Assembly (NCBI RefSeq): GCF_009911265.1
Contig: NZ_QXXA01000014.1
Location: forward strand, 40,407-104,406
Direction of reading: 5' to 3'
Source: Senegalia massiliensis
Lineage (GTDB): Bacteria; Bacillota; Clostridia; Tissierellales; SIT17
DNA length: 64,000 nucleotides
Position 1 is the first letter of the stretch; the number at the start of each line of letters is the position of its first letter. A program made the translations under genes and the position numbers. Positions 57,632 to 64,000 of the stretch are shown here, in pieces. The notes beneath the pieces are model-generated. The model saw nothing but the letters and a program-made list of their open reading frames with translations, was not told the origin of the DNA and did not search any database.

Positions 57632-59185
57632 CTAGTCACATTTTAATTCAAGGCCCATTTTTTCTTCTTTAAATAATCTTATATCCATTATTTTTAAATC
57701 ATCTGAAATAATTGGTTTAAAGCCCATTTGACCAATTACGTCTTTTTCTAAATCAACTCCAGGTGCTATTTCTGTAAGAGTAAAGCCTTCTTTAGTAAGT
57801 TCAAATACTGCTCTTTCTGTAATATATATAACAGGTTGATTTATTTCTCTAGCATATTCACCTGAGAATGTAATCTGTTCTACTTCTTCTAAGAATTTCT
57901 TAGCTTTACCTTCTTTTATTATATTTATTTTTTCATCTTTTATTTCAACTTCTAATCCTCCAGCTGTAAATGTTCCACAATAAACAACCTTTTTAGCATT
58001 TTGAGATATGTTAACGAATCCTCCACAACCTGGTATTTTAGGACCAAATTTAGATACATTTACATTTCCCTCTTTATCGCATTGTGCAAGACCTAAAAAT
58101 GTAATATCAAGTCCTCCACCATCATAAAAATCAAATTGATAAGGTTGATCTATTATTGCATCTGGATTAGTAGCTGCTCCAAAACTATTTCCACCTGCTG
58201 GTACACCACCAATAGTTCCAGCTTCTGTCGTAAGCTTAAGTCCCTTTATTCCTTCTTCATTAGCTACAATGGATACACCTTCAGGCATACCTATTCCTAA
58301 GTTTGTAATAGCATTAGGTACAAGCTCCATTGCTGATCTTCTAGCTATTACCTTTCTTATTTCTAGATCCATAGGTTTTATACTCCCAAGGGTTACTCTA
58401 ATTTCTTGAGAATACGCTGGATTATATTGCTCAGCAAAAGTTTGCATATGATTTTCTTGTTTCGCCTCAACTATTGCATCTACATATATTCCTGGGATTT
58501 TAACCTGACTATAATCTAATGATCCATTTTCAACTATTTTTTCTACTTGTAGAATCACTTTACCACCAGAATTTTTTGCAGCTTGTGCCATAGATAACAT
58601 TTCAAGATTTAAGCATTCACGTTCAAAAGAACAATTTCCATCTTCATCAGCATAAGTTCCTCTTATTATAGCTACATCTATAGGCATTGCATGGTAAAAC
58701 ATCCATTCTTCATCTCTTAAATTAACTACTTCAACTATATCTTCTTTTGTTATACTATTTAATTTCCCACCTTCTACTCTAGGATCTGCAAAAGTTTTAA
58801 GTCCAACCTTTGTAAGAGTCCCAGGTTTTCCCGCTGCTATTTCTCTAAACAAATGTGAAATCACACCTTGTGGTAAATTATATGCTTCAATTTTTTCATC
58901 TAAAGCTAATTTACCAACTTTAGGAGCTAATCCCCAATGACCACCTATAACTTTTTTTAGTAATCCTTCATGTCCAAAATGATTAAGTCCTTTATTTTTT
59001 CCATCCCCTTGACCTGCTGCATATACAAGGGTTAAATCTTTTGGCATAGACTTATCTAAAAAATACTCTTCAATTGTTTTAGTGATTTCTTCTGGATGCA
59101 TATTACCTACAAAACCACCTGTAGCTATTGTATCTCCATCTTTTATTAATTGTACAGCCTCTTCAGCTGTCATTATTTTACTCAT
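57632..59185 (-). CDS. acyl-CoA:acetate/3-oxoacid CoA-transferase
   Basis: 517 aa, alpha and beta halves fused as in propionate CoA-transferase and E. coli YdiF. The N-terminal half has [20 protein letters not shown] and [12 protein letters not shown], the C-terminal half the catalytic Glu321 in [17 protein letters not shown] and the CoA-binding region [20 protein letters not shown]. It transfers CoA between short-chain acids. It follows the permease gene by 35 nt, so the imported acid (3-hydroxybutyrate-like) is probably activated here. Confidence 0.92.
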   Translation of the reverse strand: MSKIMTAEEAVQLIKDGDTIATGGFVGNMHPEEITKTIEEYFLDKSMPKDLTLVYAAGQGDGKNKGLNHFGHEGLLKKVIGGHWGLAPKVGKLALDEKIEAYNLPQGVISHLFREIAAGKPGTLTKVGLKTFADPRVEGGKLNSITKEDIVEVVNLRDEEWMFYHAMPIDVAIIRGTYADEDGNCSFERECLNLEMLSMAQAAKNSGGKVILQVEKIVENGSLDYSQVKIPGIYVDAIVEAKQENHMQTFAEQYNPAYSQEIRVTLGSIKPMDLEIRKVIARRSAMELVPNAITNLGIGMPEGVSIVANEEGIKGLKLTTEAGTIGGVPAGGNSFGAATNPDAIIDQPYQFDFYDGGGLDITFLGLAQCDKEGNVNVSKFGPKIPGCGGFVNISQNAKKVVYCGTFTAGGLEVEIKDEKINIIKEGKAKKFLEEVEQITFSGEYAREINQPVIYITERAVFELTKEGFTLTEIAPGVDLEKDVIGQMGFKPIISDDLKIMDIRLFKEEKMGLELKCD

Positions 59186-59220
59186 TTTTATTCCTCCTGA
59201 ATATTATAGGTTCATATATT

Positions 59221-60576
59221 TTAAACTATTCCAGTTACTAAATAGAAAAGTGATATTACTACAACTGAAATTAATGGTATTCCCATTGTTACCATTGCAA
59301 TATGTTTGTAACTTCTCTTATGATCCATATGTGTTACTGCAAGTAAAGTTATAACTGCTCCACAGTGTGGGAATGTATCAAGTCCACCAGCAGCTACAAG
59401 CATAATTCTATGAATAGCTTGTGGATTTATATTCATAGCTAAAAATTCTTCTGATAATACTTCAAGAGCTATAGCAGTACCACCTGAAGATGAACCTACT
59501 ATACCTGCAAGTAATGTAGTTGATATTGCAACTTTAAATACTGATGGTATTGCAAGTGCAACAATTGCTAATTTAACTGTATTAAACGCAGCTAGTGATT
59601 TAATAACTCCACCATATCCAACTTCTGATGCTGTATTAAATATTGGAAGTAATCCTCCTACTGCTCCATCAAATACAATTTTATTTGTATCAGTAAGATA
59701 TTTTCTCATAGCTATTATTATAAATACTACTGCTACTGCAAGACCTATAACAACTGGCCATGTACCATTTACATTTATACCTAAATCTTTATATTTATTA
59801 ATTACTGAAGCTCTAGTAAAATAAAACTTTGTAAGTCCAAAGTTTAGAGCAAATACTATTAAAATTGGAGTAAATGCTAACAAAAATCCTGGAACATTGT
59901 CTCCCATATCTTTAAAGTTTTCATCTGGATGTTCCCCATATCCTTCTCCTTGAGCCATATATTTATTTGCTCTATTATTAAGATAATATACTCCCCCAAA
60001 GAACATTATAGCTGAAGACATAATGCCAAGAATTGGTGCTGCAAATGTAGTCGTTCCAAAATAAACTGTAGGCATAGTATTTAAATACTGTGGAGAACCT
60101 GGAAGTGCTGTCATTGTAAATGTAAAAGCACCAAGGGCTATTGCTGCTGGTAATAACTTTTTAGGTATACCTGCTCTTCTAAGTAATGTAGCTCCTATTG
60201 GATACATTGCAAATACAACTACAAATAGTGATACTCCACCATAAGTAAGTAATGCTGTAGCTAAAACTATAGCTGCTATTGCTCTCTTTGGTCCAAATAC
60301 ATCAGATATCTTTTCAGCAATAGCTATTGCTGCTCCTGATACCCCCATTAATTTACCAAATATTGCTCCTGCTAAAAATACTGGAAAATAATCTTTAATA
60401 TACCCTGCTGCTGCTGGCATGAATATTTCAGACAATGCATATAGTGCAGGAATTTCTCCTGATACTAGTGCTGCTGACATAGCTAATAGTGGTGCTAGTA
60501 CAAGTACCGTGACACCCCTATAAGCAAAATACATAAGTGCGATTAACGTTAAAATAATTGATATAACTCCTAACAT
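59221..60576 (-). CDS. GntP-family permease, probable short-chain hydroxy acid importer
   Basis: 451 aa with about 12 helices. GVTVLVLAPLLAMSAALVSG, FLAGAIFGKLMGVSGAAIAI and the late SGGTAIALEVLSEEFLAMN and GLDTFPHCGAVITLLAVTH are typical of GntP proteins in the D-beta-hydroxybutyrate permease group. It is the first gene of the sigma-54 operon with CoA-transferase. Proton symport of a 3- or 2-hydroxy acid is the likely function. Confidence 0.88.
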   Translation of the reverse strand: MLGVISIILTLIALMYFAYRGVTVLVLAPLLAMSAALVSGEIPALYALSEIFMPAAAGYIKDYFPVFLAGAIFGKLMGVSGAAIAIAEKISDVFGPKRAIAAIVLATALLTYGGVSLFVVVFAMYPIGATLLRRAGIPKKLLPAAIALGAFTFTMTALPGSPQYLNTMPTVYFGTTTFAAPILGIMSSAIMFFGGVYYLNNRANKYMAQGEGYGEHPDENFKDMGDNVPGFLLAFTPILIVFALNFGLTKFYFTRASVINKYKDLGINVNGTWPVVIGLAVAVVFIIIAMRKYLTDTNKIVFDGAVGGLLPIFNTASEVGYGGVIKSLAAFNTVKLAIVALAIPSVFKVAISTTLLAGIVGSSSGGTAIALEVLSEEFLAMNINPQAIHRIMLVAAGGLDTFPHCGAVITLLAVTHMDHKRSYKHIAMVTMGIPLISVVVISLFYLVTGIV

Positions 60577-60699
60577 TGAAAAACCTCCTTGTTTTTATTG
60601 TTTAAATATTATAATTGCTATTTACCATTATATTTCCTTATAAACTTGAAAACCTTTTCTATGGTAATATAATAATATTTCATTTCACCTATTTATTAA

Positions 60700-60714
60700 G
60701 CAAAATATATGCCA
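60700..60714 (-). promoter_or_regulatory. sigma-54 promoter of the permease/CoA-transferase operon
   Basis: Minus-strand TGGCATATATTTTGC: the -24 GG and -12 GC are separated exactly as in TGGCACGNNNNTTGC. It lies 124 nt before the ATG. Confidence 0.8.
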
Positions 60715-60791
60715 ACAATGAATATGTATTCTAATTTCCTCATCACTTGGCTTGTTTAGAGTATTTACTAGTAATTTTTTTAATGTTGAAG

Positions 60792-60833
60792 AAAGACCGA
60801 TTATGTAAATTATAATTTACACAATCAGTCTTT
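60792..60833. terminator. long hairpin after the sigma-54 activator gene
   Basis: 20-bp imperfect stem (two mismatches) between AAAGAC and GTCTTT, with a perfect TGTAAATT-AT-AATTTACA core. It may end the activator transcript. The core also resembles the UAS-like motif upstream of maoC. Confidence 0.5.
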
Positions 60834-60883
60834 TGAATTTTATATACTAAGTTATAGTGATATTTAAAAGTTGTTAACTTATA

Positions 60884-60895
60884 TTTACATGTTAA
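60884..60895. promoter_or_regulatory. candidate activator site (UAS)
   Basis: TTTACATGTTAA, similar to TTTACATGTAAA upstream of maoC, and 170 nt upstream of the -24 element. Confidence 0.35.
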
Positions 60896-60899
60896 TATT

Positions 60900-62612
60900 T
60901 TATACGTCATCTATTCCATGCTTATCTATTTTTTTGTATAAACTAACCCTGCTTATTCCTAAAGCTTTAGATGTCTGGTTTTTATTTCCTTTATTTCTTT
61001 TTAAATACTCAATAATCATATCTTTTTCCACATCATCTAATACTGTTTTTAATTTTTTATCTCCAGAATATATAGTTCTATTTTTTTCACTAGTTATTCT
61101 TTGTGGTAAATGATGTGGTTCAATAGTAAGCTCTACATCTAATAAATTTATAGCCCTCTCTATAACATTTTCTAACTCTCTTATATTACCTGGCCAATTA
61201 TAATTTTCCAAATATTTTATTGATTTTTTAGATATATCTTCTACATATATACCTAATTTTCTTGTTAATTTATTTTTTAAAGATATTGCTAATTCTCTTA
61301 TATCTTCTTTTCTCTCCCTTAGTGGAGGAAGGTCAAATCTTACTACATTTAATCTATAATAAAAATCTTCTCTAAATTTTTTTTCTTCTACAAGCTTTCT
61401 TAAATCTTTATTTGTAGACGCTATTATCCTAACATCTAAACCTTTTACTGTATTTCCCCCAACACTTTCAAACTCTTTTTCTTGAAGAACACGTAAAAGT
61501 TTAGCTTGCATATTTAAAGGCATGTCCCCAATTTCATCTAAAAGTATTGTTCCACCATTAGCTATTTCAAATTTACCTTTCTTTCCACCTTTTTTTGCAC
61601 CAGTGAATGCTCCTTCTTCATATCCAAATAGTTCTGATTCTAAAAGTTCAGAAGGAATAGCCGCACAATTTAGTCTTACAAAAGGACCTAATTTTCTGTT
61701 ACTTGCATTATGAATAGAATGTGCAAATAATTCCTTACCTGTTCCACTTTCTCCAGTAATTATAACATTTGATTTTGATTTTGCTACTCTAGATCCAATC
61801 TTCTTTAGTTGTTTCATTTTTTCAGTATTACCTATTATACTATTAAATGTATACTTAGCAGATCTGTCTTCTATTACTTCATTCTTATAATATTCAAGTT
61901 CTTTTTCAAGCTCTAATACTTTTTGCTTTACAGTATGAAAGTCGCCTATATCTTTGAACATTACCTTACCAACAGCACCTATTATTTTATCATCCCTTTT
62001 TATAGGAACTCTCATAGCAATCATTCTATTACCTTGAATTTCTTGTATATCTCCAACTTCTCTTACACCAGTCTGTGCAACAATATGCATTCTTGTATTT
62101 TGTATTACTTCAGTTACATGTTTTCCTACAGCATTAGGCTCATTTGTAAACTCTTTATATGCTTCACTCATCATTGTAATTATACCATTCTTATCAACTA
62201 CTACAGCCCATTCATTCACTGTATTTAAAAGTGTATCTAATATCTCTATATATCCTTGATCTTGCATTATCTTTTCATTCATTTTATTTACTTCTGTTCG
62301 ATCTTTAAATATTGCAATAGCAGCAATTGATTTACCATTTTCTATTATGGGTATTCTCTTAACTAAAAAGTCCTTATTATTAAATCTAAAAATCTCATTT
62401 AATTGCTTTTCACCTTTATCTAAAACATCTAATAATTTAGTGTTTGCTATTATATTTACAATGTTTTTGCCTATACTATCTTCATAAGTTAAATCTAAAT
62501 ATAGCTCTGCTTTTTTGTTCATGGAAATTATATTACCTTTATTATCAATAGCAATAACAGCCTCATCCATAATTTCAAATACTGTGCGTAATACTATATC
62601 TTTTAATTTCAA
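60900..62612 (-). CDS. sigma-54-dependent PAS/AAA+/Fis transcriptional activator
   Basis: 570 aa. Two PAS domains (about 10-110 and 120-225), the AAA+ domain with Walker A TGESGTGKELFA, the sigma-54-contacting GAFTGA loop, Walker B TILLDEIGD and the Arg finger region, and a Fis-type helix-turn-helix at the end (NQTSKALGISRVSLYKKIDK). No receiver domain, so it senses a small ligand or redox state in its PAS domains. It lies between two sigma-54 promoters and is their likely activator. Confidence 0.95.
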   Translation of the reverse strand: MKLKDIVLRTVFEIMDEAVIAIDNKGNIISMNKKAELYLDLTYEDSIGKNIVNIIANTKLLDVLDKGEKQLNEIFRFNNKDFLVKRIPIIENGKSIAAIAIFKDRTEVNKMNEKIMQDQGYIEILDTLLNTVNEWAVVVDKNGIITMMSEAYKEFTNEPNAVGKHVTEVIQNTRMHIVAQTGVREVGDIQEIQGNRMIAMRVPIKRDDKIIGAVGKVMFKDIGDFHTVKQKVLELEKELEYYKNEVIEDRSAKYTFNSIIGNTEKMKQLKKIGSRVAKSKSNVIITGESGTGKELFAHSIHNASNRKLGPFVRLNCAAIPSELLESELFGYEEGAFTGAKKGGKKGKFEIANGGTILLDEIGDMPLNMQAKLLRVLQEKEFESVGGNTVKGLDVRIIASTNKDLRKLVEEKKFREDFYYRLNVVRFDLPPLRERKEDIRELAISLKNKLTRKLGIYVEDISKKSIKYLENYNWPGNIRELENVIERAINLLDVELTIEPHHLPQRITSEKNRTIYSGDKKLKTVLDDVEKDMIIEYLKRNKGNKNQTSKALGISRVSLYKKIDKHGIDDV

Positions 62613-62676
62613 CTTTTATATCACCTCTATAAGTTCTATTTACTTCATTATTATTATATCATTTATTATTATAATT

Positions 62677-62710
62677 AAAAGCTCTTAGTTTATTTAAACT
62701 AAGAGCTTTT
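62677..62710 (-). terminator. terminator of maoC
   Basis: 16-bp arms AAAAGCTCTTAGTTTA / TAAACTAAGAGCTTTT with a TT loop. Confidence 0.85.
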
Positions 62711-62718
62711 TAATAAGA

Positions 62719-63135
62719 TTATTTTGGAGGCATTACAGTAGCAGTTCCTTTTAAGACTACATCTCCATTCTGATTTGTACAAGTAGTTTTAAGTTTGATT
62801 ATATTTTTACCTTCTAGTTTTTCTGATACTTCAACTTCTGCTTTAATAGTGTCACCAAACTTTACAGGAGCAGTAAATTTAAGATCTTGACCTAAATATA
62901 TAGTTCCTGGTCCTGGCAAGTGTACACCTAATACTGCAGATACTAATCCCGCAGTAAGCATTCCATGAGCTATTCTCCCTTTAAACATAGTATCCTTTGA
63001 TACTTCTTCATTAATATGTGCAGGATTTATATCACCTGTAATACCTGCATATAAATATACATCTGTTTCTGTAATCGTTTTCTGAAATGATGCCTTTTGA
63101 CCCATTTCTAATTCATTAAATGTTTTACCCTTCAT
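62719..63135 (-). CDS. MaoC-type (R)-enoyl-CoA hydratase / 3-hydroxyacyl-CoA dehydratase
   Basis: 138 aa, a single hot-dog fold. The hydratase-2 catalytic motif is AGITGDINPAHINEE, with Asp35 and His40, and the overhanging segment FKGRIAHGMLTAGLVSAVLG. It interconverts crotonyl-CoA and (R)-3-hydroxybutyryl-CoA. Beside the CoA-transferase and permease it completes a path from 3-hydroxybutyrate to crotonyl-CoA. Transcribed from its own sigma-54 promoter. Confidence 0.93.
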   Translation of the reverse strand: MKGKTFNELEMGQKASFQKTITETDVYLYAGITGDINPAHINEEVSKDTMFKGRIAHGMLTAGLVSAVLGVHLPGPGTIYLGQDLKFTAPVKFGDTIKAEVEVSEKLEGKNIIKLKTTCTNQNGDVVLKGTATVMPPK

Positions 63136-63181
63136 TTAGCACACTCCTCATAATATATTAAGCAATATGCTAATTACTAAA

Positions 63182-63196
63182 GCAAAATTCGTGCCA
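63182..63196 (-). promoter_or_regulatory. sigma-54 promoter of maoC
   Basis: Minus-strand TGGCACGAATTTTGC, a perfect fit to TGGCACG-n4-TTGC, 47 nt upstream of the ATG. Confidence 0.88.
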
Positions 63197-63300
63197 ATAT
63201 AAACATTTAATATATTATTGGGTTATTTTAGTAATATGCAGCATCAATATGATGTTTATATAGTTTAATATTGTTATACAAAGTTTAAAAACTCATAAAT

Positions 63301-63327
63301 TTATGTAAACATAATTTTACATGTAAA
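63301..63327. promoter_or_regulatory. candidate activator sites (UAS) for maoC
   Basis: TTATGT-AA-ACATAA (63301-63314) and TTTACATGTAAA (63316-63327), both perfect, about 105-130 nt upstream of the -24 element. The second motif nearly recurs at 60884 and is related to the core at 60802-60819. Confidence 0.45.
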
Positions 63328-63346
63328 TTTTTATTAATAGTAAAAT

Positions 63347-63511
63347 TTAATTAAATCTCTTATTACTTTCAATATATTTTAAAAAGTTCTTTTTCCTCTT
63401 TGTAATTTCTCTATAAGTATCCTTATTAATTTTTTTATCTTCAAATAGTTTATCGGCTAATTTAATAAATATTCTTGTTATTTCTTCAAGGTCATTTTGA
63501 TTATACTTCAT
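63347..63511 (-). CDS. small hypothetical protein
   Basis: 54 aa from the ATG that follows GGAGGTGG at the right distance. The longer frame begins inside the ribosome site. It is helical and basic (DLEEITRIFIKLADKLFEDK, then NKDTYREITKRKK), with no membrane segment. I do not recognise a family. The good ribosome site supports translation. Confidence 0.6.
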   Translation of the reverse strand: MKYNQNDLEEITRIFIKLADKLFEDKKINKDTYREITKRKKNFLKYIESNKRFN

Positions 63512-63700
63512 ATTAAATTCCACCTCCAAAATATATATTCAACATAAATTAAAAAAATCCTTTATTAATTTAAAAATAAATAGAATTCCAGGCTAGTTTT
63601 AAAGAATTTTCTTAATATTTAATCTTGTTTTTTTATATTGTTAGTTTAAACTTTTTGTAATATAATAGAAAAAGTGAGAGAAAAATATTTTGATGGAAGT

Positions 63701-63877
63701 ATGGTGAATATGGAAAATTTAGTAAATGTAGAAAACAAAATAACATCACTTAGAAATCAAATGCATAAATTAATACACAAAAATAGTTTTATTACTACAT
63801 CTGAAGTAGTAAACGTAAGTCAAAAACTAGATGAAGCTTTAAATCAATATTACAAAATAACACATAAAATTAATTGA
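63701..63877 (+). CDS. Spo0E-like sporulation regulatory protein
   Basis: About 55-58 aa, starting at 63701 or 63710 (GGAAG precedes both). A GTG further upstream at 63674 is less likely. It has the family signature: a first helix IRL-like VENKITSLRNQMHKLIHK and the second helix with SQKLDEALNQYYK, matching the SQxLDxLLxxYxx motif of Spo0E aspartyl-phosphate phosphatases. These remove phosphate from Spo0A and delay sporulation. It is followed by a strong terminator. Confidence 0.82.
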   Translation: MVNMENLVNVENKITSLRNQMHKLIHKNSFITTSEVVNVSQKLDEALNQYYKITHKIN

Positions 63878-63890
63878 CATAATACATATA

Positions 63891-63920
63891 AAAAAACACT
63901 TATTATAATAAGTGTTTTTT
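63891..63920. terminator. bidirectional terminator of spo0E-like gene
   Basis: 14-bp arms AAAAAACACTTATT / AATAAGTGTTTTTT with an AT centre. Confidence 0.85.
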
Positions 63921-63924
63921 TATA

Positions 63925-63975
63925 TGGTGCGCCCTGCAGGATTCGAACCCGCGACAAACTGATTCGAAGTCAGAA
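63925..63975 (-). tRNA. 3' half of tRNA-Arg (anticodon UCG), possibly an attachment-site repeat
   Basis: Read on the minus strand this has an encoded CCA, the acceptor 3' strand AGGGCGC, the T-arm GCGGG-TTCGAAT-CCTGC, a 5-nt variable loop and an anticodon arm CTGA-CTTCGAA-TCAG (UCG, Arg). Upstream of position 63975 the sequence (to the window end) lacks the U8, A14, G18G19 and D-stem pairing that a tRNA needs. So only the 3' half is recognisable, and the 5' half is replaced. Confidence 0.65.
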
Positions 63976-64000
63976 TGAGTGTGTTTTGAGCGATTTAGTT

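Overview
The window is AT-rich DNA from a low-GC, endospore-forming anaerobic Firmicute of the class Clostridia. Support for this comes from strong GGAGG ribosome sites, the tig-clpP-clpX-lon-engB housekeeping block, a rubredoxin, a Spo0E-type phosphatase, sigma-54 promoters with a PAS/AAA+ activator, and biotin pyruvate carboxylase beside CoA-transferase metabolism. A Tissierellales or Peptostreptococcales relative is plausible, but the sequence alone does not fix genus or species.

Layout. 1-26.7 kb is an accessory region: a TetR-controlled ABC transporter, two two-component-system/ABC-permease modules of the antimicrobial-peptide sensing and export type, several small regulators (HxlR, AraC/GyrI, TetR, MarR, PadR) each next to a likely target gene, a membrane diguanylate cyclase, peptide deformylase, and several decayed genes (IS3-family transposase, tyrosine and serine recombinase remnants, a truncated aminoglycoside-phosphotransferase-like gene, a CAAX-protease fragment). 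26.8-38.1 kb is mostly core: RlmD-type rRNA methyltransferase, an RsbW-like kinase, rubredoxin, EngB, Lon, ClpX, ClpP, trigger factor, tRNA-Leu(UAG), a Cys-rich small protein and MgtE. A CaCA-type antiporter follows at 38.1-39.1 kb.

39.1-54.6 kb is the most interesting part: a catabolic cluster with a PucR-type regulator, a ring-opening amidohydrolase of the cyanuric acid hydrolase/barbiturase family, a cytosine-deaminase-like amidohydrolase, two transporters, and the three subunits FdrA, DUF1116 (YlbE/AllG-like) and DUF2877 (YlbF/AllH-like) that in E. coli form oxamate carbamoyltransferase. Pyruvate carboxylase and a carbamate kinase lie just upstream. I propose that a cyclic ureide is imported, deaminated or opened, and the linear ureido product is phosphorolysed to carbamoyl phosphate, from which carbamate kinase makes ATP. 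This would be an energy-conserving fermentation of cyanurate or barbiturate analogous to anaerobic allantoin use.

54.8-63.2 kb carries a P-type calcium ATPase and a second unit: a GntP-type permease plus a 3-oxoacid/acetate CoA-transferase, a sigma-54 activator, and a MaoC hydratase. Good sigma-54 -24/-12 promoters precede both the permease operon and maoC, which suggests one short-chain acyl (3-hydroxybutyrate-like) regulon. The window ends in the 3' half of a tRNA-Arg whose 5' half does not fold as a tRNA, consistent with an attachment-site repeat at the edge of an integrated element lying beyond position 64000. Start codons were moved inward from the longest reading frame where a Shine-Dalgarno sequence decided it. 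All family calls are from reading the sequence, not from database searches.
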